Below are positions 1-9,109 of a stretch of DNA of 64,000 bases, in pieces. The notes under the pieces are model-generated. The model saw only the letters and a program-made list of their open reading frames with translations, had not been told where the DNA came from and did not search any database. The stretch is from Novosphingobium sp. CF614 (lineage in GTDB: Bacteria > Pseudomonadota > Alphaproteobacteria > Sphingomonadales > Sphingomonadaceae): the NCBI RefSeq assembly GCF_900113255.1, contig NZ_FOOR01000002.1, positions 401,516 to 465,515 on the forward strand, given 5' to 3'. Both the position numbers and the translations under genes were made by a program. The first letter of the stretch is position 1. Every line of letters begins with the position of its first letter.

Positions 1-1696
1 GCACGGTGGCCAGGCGGTGCGCGATCACCAGGGTGGTGCGGTTCGCCATGAGCCGTTCGAGCGCATCCTGCACCAGCCGCTCGCTTTCAGCGTCGAGCGC
101 GCTGGTCGCCTCGTCCAGCAGCAGGATCGGCGCGTCGCGCAGCAGCGCGCGGGCGATCGCGATGCGCTGGCGCTGGCCGCCCGAAAGGCGCGCCCCGCCC
201 TCGCCAAGAAAAGTGTCGAGCCCTTGCGGCAGCGCACGCAGGAAGCCCTCGGCATTGGCCGCGCGCGCCGCTTCCCAGACCGCGGCGTCGTCCGCCTGCC
301 AGTTGCCATAGCGCAAGTTGTCGCGCGCCGAGGCGGCGAACAGCACGCCGTCCTGCGGCACCAGGGCGATACGCTGGCGAATCTCCGCGGGATCGGCCGA
401 TGTCAAGGGCACCCCGTCAACCTTGATGACGCCGCTCTGGGGATCGTAGAAGCGCTCCGCGAGCTGGAACAGCGTGGACTTGCCGGCGCCCGAGGGGCCG
501 ACGATCGCCACCGTCTCGCCCGGCTCCACGGTCAGGCTGAAATCATGCAGCGCCGCCAGTTCGGGGCGCGAGGGATAGCGGAAGGTCACGCGTTCGAAGG
601 CGAGCTTGCCGCGCGCCGGCAGCGGCAGCGCCAGCGGGCGGTCGGGCGCGGAGATCGCCGGGCGCTCATGCAGCAGCTCGTCCAGCCGGCTGGCCGCGCC
701 GGCGGCCCGCACGAGGTCTCCGTAGACCTCGCTCAGCGAGCCGAACGAGCTGGCGACAACCGCGCCGGACAGCACGAAGGCGGCGATCGTGCCGCTGCTG
801 ATCCTGCCAGTGGCGACATCGATGGCGCCCTGCCACATCAGCAGGGTGAGCGAGCCGAACACCAGGACCATGATGATCGCGGTCATGACCGAGCGGAGCC
901 GGATGCGGCGCTTGGCGGCGGTGAAGGTACGCTCGACCGCCGCCTGGAAACGCTCCGCCTCGCGCCGTTCCTGGTTGAAGGCCTGAACGATCTTCATCGC
1001 ACCCAGGACTTCGGTAATCATCGTGCCGACATCGGCGACACGGTCCTGGCTGCTGCGCGAGGCCTTGCGCAGCAGCCGCCCCATCAGCACGATTGGCACC
1101 ACCACCACCGGGATCACCAGCAGCAGTTCCGCCGTCAGGCGCGGCGCCAGGTAGAACAGGTAGCTGGTGCTCATGATGGCGATCAGCGCATTGCGCAAGG
1201 CGATCGACACGGTGGTTCCGGCCACCATCTCGATCAGCGCGGTATCGGATGTCATGCGCGAGGAAATCTCCGCCGGGCTGTTCTGCTCGAAAAAGCTGGG
1301 CGGCATGCGCAGCAGGTTGGCCTGGACGTCGCGGCGGATGTCCCCGACCACGCGTTCGCCCAGCCACGAGACGAAGTAGAACCGCACCGCCGTGCCAAGC
1401 CCGAGTACGGCGATCACCGCCAGCATCGCCAGGAAGGCGTGATTGATCTCCGTTATCTGCGATTCCGGGCCGAAGCCCTTGTCGATGATCTGCTTGAACC
1501 GGCTGGGAATGTAGGACGTCGCCGCCGAAGTGGTGAGCAGCGCCAGGCCCGCTATCGCCGCATGCGTGGGATAGTGCAGCGCCCGCTGCCACACCATGCG
1601 CAAGGACCCGAGGCTCCTGCCGCCGCGCGGCGCGGCGGGCTGTGTCGTGCTGGTTTCGCGATCCGGCGCGGTGGCCGTGCCCTGGTTGGCGTCCAT
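1..1696 (-). CDS. ABC transporter, fused permease and ATPase (3' end cut by window edge)
   Basis: Half-size ABC exporter with the transmembrane domain fused to the nucleotide-binding domain, probably acting as a homodimer in the inner membrane. Reading from an ATG at 1696 the protein begins MDANQGTATAPDRETS, followed by a hydrophilic leader and then membrane helices. The ATPase domain shows Walker A (GPSGAGKST, near 470-500), the LSGGQ signature with QRQRIAIARAL (near 190), Walker B LLLDEATSALD and the H-loop AHRLATV, after which the window ends. Only the last few tens of residues are missing. The layout matches the MsbA/multidrug exporter group; the substrate cannot be told. The N-terminal helix pattern (FKQIIDKGFG) resembles the ABC transporters annotated as lipid or multidrug exporters in sphingomonads. 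Start chosen as the first ATG in a well-conserved frame. Confidence 0.9.
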   Translation of the reverse strand, partial: MDANQGTATAPDRETSTTQPAAPRGGRSLGSLRMVWQRALHYPTHAAIAGLALLTTSAATSYIPSRFKQIIDKGFGPESQITEINHAFLAMLAVIAVLGLGTAVRFYFVSWLGERVVGDIRRDVQANLLRMPPSFFEQNSPAEISSRMTSDTALIEMVAGTTVSIALRNALIAIMSTSYLFYLAPRLTAELLLVIPVVVVPIVLMGRLLRKASRSSQDRVADVGTMITEVLGAMKIVQAFNQERREAERFQAAVERTFTAAKRRIRLRSVMTAIIMVLVFGSLTLLMWQGAIDVATGRISSGTIAAFVLSGAVVASSFGSLSEVYGDLVRAAGAASRLDELLHERPAISAPDRPLALPLPARGKLAFERVTFRYPSRPELAALHDFSLTVEPGETVAIVGPSGAGKSTLFQLAERFYDPQSGVIKVDGVPLTSADPAEIRQRIALVPQDGVLFAASARDNLRYGNWQADDAAVWEAARAANAEGFLRALPQGLDTFLGEGGARLSGGQRQRIAIARALLRDAPILLLDEATSALDAESERLVQDALERLMANRTTLVIAHRLATV

Positions 1697-1791
1697 GCGC
1701 GCGCCCTTACAGTCTCCGCGAGCCAAGGGGAAGACCCATGCCCGCCCCGGGGCTCGCCATGCGAGGGAGCATGAGGGAGATTCGGTATTGC

Positions 1792-1800
1792 CGCATTGCA
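1792..1800 (+). promoter_or_regulatory. Candidate PhaR-type site upstream of phaZ
   Basis: CGCATTGCA followed by CAAAG is an 8-of-9 match to the palindrome TGCANTGCA seen twice upstream of the phasin gene (TGCACTGCACAAAA at 53835). It lies about 70 bases before the TTG start of phaZ. PhaR proteins of other alphaproteobacteria bind TGCA-rich sites of this kind; assignment here is inference. Confidence 0.4.
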
Positions 1801-1870
1801 CAAAGAGTGGTTAGCCCCCAAGTGGAATATCAGGTTCGCGCGGCCATGGGGCCGCGCCAGGAGAAGTATC

Positions 1871-3115
1871 TTGCTCTACAACGCGTATGAACTGCAGCGC
1901 ACCATGCTCAGCGGTGCCGCGGCATGGGCTTCCGTCACTTCCGAAATGCTGTCGAATCCAGCGCTTCCCATCGGATATCTGGGATTCGGCCCGGTCATGG
2001 CCTCGGCCCTTGACGTCTTCGCGCATGCCGCCATGCCGCGCGGCAAGCCGGAATTCGGCATCGAGCGGATCGAAGTCGGCGGCAAGGCCCACAACGTCAC
2101 CGAATCGATCGTGCTGCGCCGCGCCTTCGGCAATCTCCTGCGCTTCGATCACGAAGGCCTGCCCGCCGATGCGCCGAAACTGCTGATCGTCGCGCCGATG
2201 AGCGGCCACTACGCCACCCTGCTGCGCGGCACCGTGGCGCGCATGCTCGAAAGCTGCGTGGTCTACATTACCGACTGGGCCGACGCCAAGATGGTCCCGG
2301 CAAGCGCCGGCCGCTTCGACCTGGACGACTATATCGACTATGTGATCGGCTTTCTCGAGCACATCGGCCCCGGCACCCACATGCTGGCGGTGTGCCAGCC
2401 CTCGGTCCCCTCCTTCGCCGCCGCGGCGGTGATGGGCCAGCACGAGCATCCGTGCCGCCCCGCCACGCTGACGATGATGGGCGGGCCGATCGACACCCGC
2501 GAGGCGCCCACCAGCGTCAACGACGTCGCCATGCAGCAGCCGCTTTCGTGGTTCGAGCACAACGTCGTCGCCACCGTGCCGATGACCTACCCGGGTGCCG
2601 GTCGCAAGGTCTATCCCGGTTTCCTGCAGCTGGCCGGATTCATGGCGATGAACCTGGGCAGCCACATGATAAGCCACTTCGGGATGTTCAAGCACCTGGT
2701 CGAAGGCGACGGCGAGAGCGCGGCGGCGACCAAGGCGTTCTACGACGAATATCGCTCGGTATGCGACATGACCGCCGACTTCTATCTCCAGACGGTCGAG
2801 CACGTGTTCCAGCGCCATTCGCTGCCAAAGGGCGAATTCGTCCACCGTGGCGAGGTAATCGACCTGGGCGGCATCCGCGACACCGCGCTGCTCGCCGTTG
2901 AGGGTGAGAAGGACGACATCTCGGGAATCGGCCAGACCAGGGCCGCGCTGCACCTTGCGCACAACCTGCCGGACAGCCGCAAGAAGTACTTCCTTGCCGA
3001 AAGCGTCGGCCACTACGGCATCTTCAACGGCAGCAAGTGGCGCACCCGCATCGCGCCGGTGCTTGAGGACTGGATACGCCAGCACCAGAAGAAGCGGCTC
3101 AAGATCGTGGCCTGA
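1871..3115 (+). CDS. phaZ: Intracellular polyhydroxyalkanoate depolymerase
   Basis: Cytoplasmic alpha/beta-hydrolase that breaks down native PHB granules to recycle stored carbon. The 414-residue product starts LLYNAYELQRT, the usual N-terminus of intracellular PhaZ. The probable nucleophile is Cys175 in the motif AVCQPSVP; intracellular PhaZ enzymes use Cys where lipases use Ser. A late His occurs in SVGHYGIF. Start: TTG at 1871 has AGGAG at 1859-1863 with a 7-base spacer and matches the family start. An upstream in-frame TTG at 1796 would add 25 non-conserved residues and would bury the candidate PhaR site. It stands alone between the divergent ABC exporter and a repeat element; phaP and phaC are about 50 kb away. 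Confidence 0.92.
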   Translation: MLYNAYELQRTMLSGAAAWASVTSEMLSNPALPIGYLGFGPVMASALDVFAHAAMPRGKPEFGIERIEVGGKAHNVTESIVLRRAFGNLLRFDHEGLPADAPKLLIVAPMSGHYATLLRGTVARMLESCVVYITDWADAKMVPASAGRFDLDDYIDYVIGFLEHIGPGTHMLAVCQPSVPSFAAAAVMGQHEHPCRPATLTMMGGPIDTREAPTSVNDVAMQQPLSWFEHNVVATVPMTYPGAGRKVYPGFLQLAGFMAMNLGSHMISHFGMFKHLVEGDGESAAATKAFYDEYRSVCDMTADFYLQTVEHVFQRHSLPKGEFVHRGEVIDLGGIRDTALLAVEGEKDDISGIGQTRAALHLAHNLPDSRKKYFLAESVGHYGIFNGSKWRTRIAPVLEDWIRQHQKKRLKIVA

Positions 3116-3141
3116 ACTTCCGGTCGTCCCCGGCTTGTCAA

Positions 3142-3346
<205 letters not shown>

Positions 3347-3446
3347 GAAGATCACTGGGGCGCAGCGCCGGAAGCGCTGGATCGACACCCTTCGACAGGC
3401 TCTGGGTCAGCGGATCCGGGTTCGGATCGCGTGTTCCTTGGTTCAG

Positions 3447-3656
3447 TTAGAGCACGCCGAATAGCAGGATGGCCAAACCCACCCAGAACACCAGCGAGGA
3501 TACCACGGCGATGGCCAGGCCGAGGGCGATGTGCCGGTCATCCTCGTCGGGCAATTCCGCGGTTGCCCTGATCGCGAGCCATTCCGGCAGGGTATTTTCG
3601 TGGTGACGCTGCACGTTCGGTGCTTCGATGCGGGGGCGTTCGATGTCGAGCAGCAT
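3447..3656 (-). CDS. Small single-pass membrane protein, unknown function
   Basis: 69 residues: a polar N-terminal half (MLLDIERPRIEAPNVQRHH, then TLPEWLAIRATAELPDEDD) and one hydrophobic C-terminal helix (about residues 44-69, ending WVGLAILLFGVL). This layout suggests a small inner-membrane protein with the N-terminus outside the bilayer. It is on the same strand as the DsbD-like gene, 87 bases downstream, and may be cotranscribed. ATG start with a weak GGGA upstream. I do not recognise the family. It is supported as a gene by the ordered polar/hydrophobic composition and stop position rather than by homology. Confidence 0.55.
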   Translation of the reverse strand: MLLDIERPRIEAPNVQRHHENTLPEWLAIRATAELPDEDDRHIALGLAIAVVSSLVFWVGLAILLFGVL

Positions 3657-3743
3657 GTGGTAGAATCCCAGGGACCGGACGGCTTCGATCAGTAGCCTCG
3701 TTATGCCTTAATCAGATGTATTGGTAATAGGTAATGTACCCGA

Positions 3744-5804
3744 TCAGCCGCCGGCCTTTCCGGCCAGCAGGGCCGGTGTCAGCACTTGCGGCAGTTGCTC
3801 GGCCCTGCCGCTGCGATCGTACCAGACGTAGAGCGGCACCCCGGCCGCGCCCTGGGCGGTGAGATAGCGGGTGATCCCGGGATCGCGGCGAGTCCAGTCC
3901 CCGCGCAGGACGATCACGCCGGCCTTGTCGAAGGCCGCCTTGGTCTCCGTGCGCTCGATGGCGACGCCCTCGTTGACTTTGCAGGTCAGGCACCAGTCGG
4001 CGGTCATGTAGACGAACACCGGCCTGCCGCTGCGGCGCGCCTCGGCCAGCACCTCCTCGCCGAAAGGTCTCGCATCGAGGATGGATTCGATCCGCGAGGG
4101 CGGCGGCGCTGGCTGAGGGAGCAGCAGCGGTCCGGTGAGAGCGAACATCACAGCGGCGAACGCCGGCACGGCGGCGGTCTGGCCCCGGCGCTGCCGCCAG
4201 CCCAGCCACGCGAGGGCAGCCACCACCATGCCGGCGCTGACAAGCGTGAGGGCGGCGAAACCGGCGCCGCCCACCTTCCAGGCCAGCCAGGCCAGCGCCG
4301 CCACCGTCAGCGCCATCGGCAGCGCCATCCAGCGGCGGAATTGCACCATCCAGGCGCCCGGCCGGGGCAGCCGCGTCCTCAGCGCGGGCACGAAAGCCAC
4401 GGCCAGGAACGGCAGGGCGATACCCACCCCCAGTGCCGCGAACAGCAGCAGCGCGGGCAGGACTGGCAGCAGCAGCGCCGCGCCCATGGCGGAGGCCATG
4501 AACGGCCCCGTGCAGGGGGTGGCGACGAAGGCGGCCAGCAGCCCGGTGGCGAAAGCGCCCTGGGTATAGCTGCGCGGCGAACCCGTGCCGACAAAGCCGG
4601 GCACGGCGAATTCGAACAGCCCCAGCAGGTTCGCGGTGATCGCCGCCGCCAGCAGCAGCAGCGCGACGACGACCAGCGGCTCCTGCAACTGGAACGCCCA
4701 GCCGACCTGCTCGCCCCCCGCCCGCAGCGCCAGCAGCAGCGCGCCCAGCGCCAGGCAGGCGGCGATCACGCCGGCCGCGTAGGCCAGCCCTTCGATCCGC
4801 GCGTGCGCCTCGCTTTCGCCGGCCCGGGCCAGGCTGAGCGCCTTCAGGCTGAGGATCGGGAAGACGCAGGGCATGACGTTGAGCAGCAGACCGCCCGCCA
4901 GCGCGGCCAGCAGCAGCCACGGCAGGGCGGGCAGCTTCGGGGCCTCGCCGCTGAACACCGGCACGCCGCCCTCCGGCACTTTGCCGGGCCTGCCCGCGAA
5001 GGAAACGCCGTTGCCGGCTTCGTCGAGCTTGAGCACGCCGCTGACCGCATCGCCGCCGCGCGGCTCGAACCTGGCGCGCGGGATCGTCACCAGCAGCAGG
5101 TCTCCCTTGCGCGCGAAGAGCTGCGGCGCGGCATAGTCGACCAGCTTGTCCTCGCGGATGAAGACATGCGGAGAAACCAGCTCCACCGAGGCCGGCAGCG
5201 GGATCGCGAGGCGCAGGTCCCGGTCGCCGAGCGCCATCGCGGCTGGTCTGTCGAGCGGGGCGGGGAGGCGGCGGCCCCATTCGCCGAAATCGGCGGGCGG
5301 CGGAGCCTGGTCGGTGCGGGCGGAAGTGATGGCCACTTCCGCAGCGAGCCGTGCGCTTTCAGGCACGCAGATCTGGTCGGTGCAGGCCAGCCACTGCGCT
5401 TTCACCCGCACCGGCAGACGGCTTCCGGGCGCGGCATCGGCGGGCATGCTGAAAGGGACGAGGACCGCGTATTCGCTTTCATAGACGTGGTTCATCAGGC
5501 CCTGAACGAGCAGGGTCTGGGGCACCGGATAGCGCGGCTCGCCCGTTTTCGCGCCCTTGGGCAGGGACCAGTCGAGCTGCATGCCGAGCCCCGCGTCGCC
5601 GGGATTCACCCAATAGCCGTGCCAGCCCGGCGCCGGCGTCATGCGGATCGCGAGCTGTGTTTCCGCGCCCGGCGCCGCCGCTGGGCCGGCGATCAGCTGC
5701 GCGGCGATATGATTGGGCTCCGCACGGGCAGTGCCGACCAGGCCCAGAAGTATCAGGACGTGACACAGGAATGCCATGGACAGGCAATAACGGCGCGAGA
5801 TCAT
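3744..5804 (-). CDS. dsbD: Thiol:disulfide interchange protein, DsbD/ScsB family
   Basis: Inner-membrane electron conduit that passes reducing power from cytoplasmic thioredoxin to periplasmic thiol substrates. From the chosen start MISRRYCLS the order is: signal peptide (cleavage after GTARA), periplasmic N-terminal domain with a Cys pair (WLACTDQICVPE), the DsbD membrane domain with the two conserved Cys helices (NVMPCVFPILSLK and VATPCTGPFMAS), and a C-terminal thioredoxin domain with WCLTCK around residues 604-609. About 686 residues, slightly longer than E. coli DsbD and typical of alphaproteobacterial relatives. The in-frame start 69 bases upstream (5873) would leave only 30 bases to the divergent phosphatase start, so 5804 is preferred; it has GGAAG just upstream. 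Confidence 0.88.
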   Translation of the reverse strand: MISRRYCLSMAFLCHVLILLGLVGTARAEPNHIAAQLIAGPAAAPGAETQLAIRMTPAPGWHGYWVNPGDAGLGMQLDWSLPKGAKTGEPRYPVPQTLLVQGLMNHVYESEYAVLVPFSMPADAAPGSRLPVRVKAQWLACTDQICVPESARLAAEVAITSARTDQAPPPADFGEWGRRLPAPLDRPAAMALGDRDLRLAIPLPASVELVSPHVFIREDKLVDYAAPQLFARKGDLLLVTIPRARFEPRGGDAVSGVLKLDEAGNGVSFAGRPGKVPEGGVPVFSGEAPKLPALPWLLLAALAGGLLLNVMPCVFPILSLKALSLARAGESEAHARIEGLAYAAGVIAACLALGALLLALRAGGEQVGWAFQLQEPLVVVALLLLAAAITANLLGLFEFAVPGFVGTGSPRSYTQGAFATGLLAAFVATPCTGPFMASAMGAALLLPVLPALLLFAALGVGIALPFLAVAFVPALRTRLPRPGAWMVQFRRWMALPMALTVAALAWLAWKVGGAGFAALTLVSAGMVVAALAWLGWRQRRGQTAAVPAFAAVMFALTGPLLLPQPAPPPSRIESILDARPFGEEVLAEARRSGRPVFVYMTADWCLTCKVNEGVAIERTETKAAFDKAGVIVLRGDWTRRDPGITRYLTAQGAAGVPLYVWYDRSGRAEQLPQVLTPALLAGKAGG

Positions 5805-5903
5805 CAGGCTTCCGTGCGTTGGGCGGCCCTTGCGCCGGTTGCGCAATCCGTTCATCGACGCATCTGCCCGCATTGATCCGACATTTCAAGGAACCTCCCC
5901 CCG

Positions 5904-7589
5904 ATGCGCTCCGTTCTCCGTTCGGTCGTCCTCCCGCTGATCGCCCTCTCCGCCGCCCTTTCACCCCTGCCGTCCCTTGCCGATCCGGCACCCGCCGCCA
6001 GCCCGGCCCCGGCCGAAGCGCCCGCGCGGCCGCCCCGGCTGATCGTCGCCATTTCGGTCGACCAGTTTTCCGCCGATCTCTTCGCCCAGTACCGGGAGCA
6101 TTTCTCGCATGGTTTCGCACGGCTGTTGACCGGCGCGGTGTTCCCTTCCGGCTTCCAGTCGCACGCCGCGACCGAGACTTGCCCCGGCCACTCCACGCTG
6201 CTCACCGGGGTGCACCCGGCGCGCACCGGGATCATCGCCAACAACTGGTTCGCTCCCGGCATCGGCCGCAAGGACAAGCAGGTCTACTGCGCCGAAGACG
6301 AGACCAACCCACAGAGCACTTCGGAAGAACCCGTGGTCTCGTCCGGACACCTCAAGGCGCCGACCCTGGGGGACCTGATGAAGCGGAAGAACCCGGCCGC
6401 GCTCAACGTCGCCGTCTCGGCCAAGGATCGCGCGGTGGTTATGATGAGCGGCCATACCGCCGACGCCGCGTACTGGTTCAAGGGCAAGGGCTTCACCAGC
6501 TTCGCGGACCGCGCGCTTTCGCCCGCCGCCCAGGCGGAGAACGCGGCCCTGGCCGATGCCATCGGCCAGGGCGCGGGCGCGTTGCCGATGCCGGACTGGT
6601 GCGCCTCGCTCGACCGGGCGCTGCCGCTCGGAGACTTTTCGATCGGCACTTACAGGTTCCCGCTCAAGGCCGGCGACTTCAAGGGCTTCGCCGCGAGCCC
6701 GCGCATGGATGCCGCCACCACCGACATGGCCGTGCGCCTGGTGGACGAGACCGGGATGGGCAAGGACAATGTCACCGACGTGCTTTCGGTCAGCTACTCG
6801 GCGACCGACAAGGTCGGCCATGCCTATGGCACCGAAGGCGTGGAGATGTGCATCCAGATGGCGCAGCTCGACCGGACCATCGGCACCCTGCTCGACGCGC
6901 TCGATGCGCGCGGGATCGATTATCTCGTCGTGCTGAGCGCCGATCACGGCGGCATCGACGCGCCCGAGCGGCTTCGGGAGCATGGCGTGCCCGATGCCTC
7001 GCGGCTCGACCCGGCGCTCACCAGCGCGGCGCTGTCCGAGGCGGTTTCCAGCGAGACCGGGATCACCGCGAAGTCCGGCCCGCTGCTCTACGGCGCGGGT
7101 GGTTCGGGCGACATCTGGCTGGCCGACGGGCTGAGCGGCAAGCAGCGCAGGAAAGTGATCGCCGCGCTTGTCGCCCGGCTCAAGGCCAATCCGCAAGTCG
7201 CGGCGGTCTACACCGCCGACGAACTGGCCAAGGTCAGGGTTCCGCGCGGCAACCCGCAGGACTGGACGATGATCGAGCGCGTCGCCGCTTCGTTCAATCC
7301 CGCGCATTCGGGCCAGGTGCTGATGATGACCGGGCGTGCGGTCGTGCCCGGCACCAAGCCGGTTCCCGGCTATACCGCCACCCACGGCAGCCCCTGGGAC
7401 TATGACCGGCGCGTGCCGATGCTGTTCTGGCGCAAGGGGCTGACGCACGAGGAGCAGCCGCAGCCGGTCGAGACCGTCGACATCGCGCCGACCCTGGCCG
7501 CGCACATCGGGCTGCCCGAGCCAGTGGGAACATGGGACGGCAGGTGTCTCGACATCGACGGTTCGCGGGCCGATACCTGCGCGCGATGA
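5904..7589 (+). CDS. phoK: PhoK-type alkaline phosphatase
   Basis: Secreted phosphomonoesterase of the alkaline phosphatase superfamily, nucleotide pyrophosphatase/phosphodiesterase-like branch, close in length and motifs to Sphingomonas PhoK (about 560 residues). Visible features: signal peptide ending PLPSLADPA, Ala/Pro linker, first metal Asp in VAISVDQFS, nucleophile Thr in ATETCPGHST (Thr92 by spacing to the Asn of IIANNWF, as in PhoK), and later metal ligands in SYSATDKVGHAYG, VVLSADHGG and TATHGSPWDYDRRVPM. It releases phosphate from organic esters in the periplasm or outside the cell. It overlaps the next gene by 4 bases (ATGA). I see no convincing Pho box in its short upstream gap, which it shares with the divergent dsbD. 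Confidence 0.92.
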   Translation: MRSVLRSVVLPLIALSAALSPLPSLADPAPAASPAPAEAPARPPRLIVAISVDQFSADLFAQYREHFSHGFARLLTGAVFPSGFQSHAATETCPGHSTLLTGVHPARTGIIANNWFAPGIGRKDKQVYCAEDETNPQSTSEEPVVSSGHLKAPTLGDLMKRKNPAALNVAVSAKDRAVVMMSGHTADAAYWFKGKGFTSFADRALSPAAQAENAALADAIGQGAGALPMPDWCASLDRALPLGDFSIGTYRFPLKAGDFKGFAASPRMDAATTDMAVRLVDETGMGKDNVTDVLSVSYSATDKVGHAYGTEGVEMCIQMAQLDRTIGTLLDALDARGIDYLVVLSADHGGIDAPERLREHGVPDASRLDPALTSAALSEAVSSETGITAKSGPLLYGAGGSGDIWLADGLSGKQRRKVIAALVARLKANPQVAAVYTADELAKVRVPRGNPQDWTMIERVAASFNPAHSGQVLMMTGRAVVPGTKPVPGYTATHGSPWDYDRRVPMLFWRKGLTHEEQPQPVETVDIAPTLAAHIGLPEPVGTWDGRCLDIDGSRADTCAR

Positions 7590-8842
7590 GCGACTCGGAT
7601 ACCAATGCGAAGCCCGCGGGCGAGACCCGCGACCTGACTATCCTGGGCGGCGGCCTCGTCGGCATGACGCTGGCACTCGCCGCCGCCCGGGCCGGGATCA
7701 CCAGTCACGTGATCGACCGTGCCGACCCGGCGGACCTCGTCGCCGAGGGCGCGGACGGACGCGCCTCGGCGATCTCGACCGCGAGCTGGAACCTGTTCCG
7801 CAACATCGGCATCGCCGAAAGCCTCGCGCCGCTCGGCTGCCCGATCGATTCGATCGCCGTGACCGACGGGATGAAGCCGGGCCGAATCGATTTCACACCC
7901 AAGCCTGGCGGGGAATTGCTCGGGGGTTCGCTCGGGCGCATGTTCGCCAACCGCGACTTGCGCATCGCGCTGTTCGATGCCGCGCGCGGCGAACCGAACA
8001 TCGCCTGGCATGTCGGGACCGAGGCGGTGCGCCGCGATCGCGGCCCGCACAGCGTCGAGGTGGAACTGGCGGACGGGCACGTACTGCGCGCCTCGCTGCT
8101 GGTCGCGGCGGAAGGCCGCCAGTCGCCCACCCGCGACGAGGCCGGCTTCGCGCTCGCCAAGTGGGACTACCAGCACCGCGCGATGGTGACGGCGCTGTTT
8201 CATGACAAGCCGCACGAAAACACGGCCTGGGAAATCTTCTACCCCGCCGGCCCCTTCGCGCTGCTGCCCCTGCTCGACGATGCCGAAGGCCGCCACCGCA
8301 GCGCGCTGGTCTGGACCGTGGCGGAGAAGGACGCCGCCGGGGTGATCGCCATGAACGACGCGATGTTCGTCAACGAGGTTGCCGGGCGCATGCACGGGGT
8401 GCTCGGCGCGATCTCGCTCGCGGCGCCGCGCATGAGCTATCCCTTGCGCTTCCACCACGCCGGCAAGGTCGTCGGCCAGCGTCTCGCGGTGATCGGCGAT
8501 GCCGCGCATGGCATGCATCCGATCGCCGGACAGGGCCTCAATCTGGGCCTGCGCGACGTTGGCGCGCTGGTCGAGGTCCTGGCCGAGGGCATGCGGCTCG
8601 GCCTGGAGCCGGGCGACGCGCAGCTGCTCGCCCGCTACGAGAAGTGGCGCAGCCTCGATGCCTTCATGGTCATGTCCGTTACCGACGGCCTGACCCGCCT
8701 GTTCGGCGTTCCCGGCCGCCTGCCCAGCGCCGCGCGCCGCCTGGGCATGGGCGCGGTGCAGCGCCTGCCGGCCCTGAAGCGCTTCTTCATGGACGAGGCC
8801 CGGGGAATGTCGGGTAAGCTGCCCGCGCTGCTGCGGGGCTGA
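7586..8842 (+). CDS. UbiH/UbiF/COQ6-family FAD monooxygenase
   Basis: Flavin-dependent aromatic hydroxylase, most likely adding a ring hydroxyl in ubiquinone synthesis on the cytoplasmic membrane face. 418 residues from the ATG at 7586, which overlaps the stop of phoK as ATGA, so the two are translationally coupled. N-terminal dinucleotide-binding motif ILGGGLVGMTLALAAA, and the second FAD motif IGDAAHGMHPIAGQGLN, which is diagnostic for UbiH/VisC-type enzymes. Which ring position it hydroxylates cannot be read from sequence. Coupling with an extracellular phosphatase is unexpected functionally and may only reflect gene packing. Confidence 0.88.
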   Translation: MSDSDTNAKPAGETRDLTILGGGLVGMTLALAAARAGITSHVIDRADPADLVAEGADGRASAISTASWNLFRNIGIAESLAPLGCPIDSIAVTDGMKPGRIDFTPKPGGELLGGSLGRMFANRDLRIALFDAARGEPNIAWHVGTEAVRRDRGPHSVEVELADGHVLRASLLVAAEGRQSPTRDEAGFALAKWDYQHRAMVTALFHDKPHENTAWEIFYPAGPFALLPLLDDAEGRHRSALVWTVAEKDAAGVIAMNDAMFVNEVAGRMHGVLGAISLAAPRMSYPLRFHHAGKVVGQRLAVIGDAAHGMHPIAGQGLNLGLRDVGALVEVLAEGMRLGLEPGDAQLLARYEKWRSLDAFMVMSVTDGLTRLFGVPGRLPSAARRLGMGAVQRLPALKRFFMDEARGMSGKLPALLRG

Positions 8843-9027
8843 ACCCGATTCCCACTTCGGGCGAGACAACCGCGTTTTGTTGATATGGCGCAATGACGCC
8901 GCGAGATCGGCGCCATACACGCGGTGCCGTTCCCCATCGCCACCGCGTCCGGCACGGCCTTGAAAGCGGCCTGCGGGCGTCGCCGTGCGGCGCCATATCC
9001 GGGCGTCTTGGGGACCTCATTCAAAGA

Positions 9028-9079
9028 AATGCGAACGAATGTCATTAGCGTTGACAGTGCGATCGATTCGCAATAGCGG
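9028..9079 (+). promoter_or_regulatory. Promoter and candidate iron operators of the siderophore receptor operon
   Basis: A perfect -35 TTGACA lies at 9051-9056. A poor -10 (TAGCGG, 9074-9079) follows after 17 bases. Two palindromes flank or overlap it: AATG...CATT arms over 19 bases at 9028-9046, and TGCGA-TCGAT-TCGCA at 9058-9072 inside the spacer. An operator in the spacer fits repression; Fur is the expected regulator for this operon, but the match to a classical Fur box is weak. Confidence 0.4.
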
Positions 9080-9109
9080 TCCGCCCACCAAATGGGGGGA
9101 ACCAGCTAA

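Noticed and set aside
17..1774. Long open frame (585 residues) on the plus strand opposite the ABC transporter
   Set aside because: His/Gln/Arg-rich translation without domain features; the opposite strand carries intact ABC motifs. Typical antisense frame of GC-rich DNA.
5805..5903. Pho box before phoK
   Set aside because: Only a lone GACATTTCA-like stretch is found, without a second half site at 11 bases.
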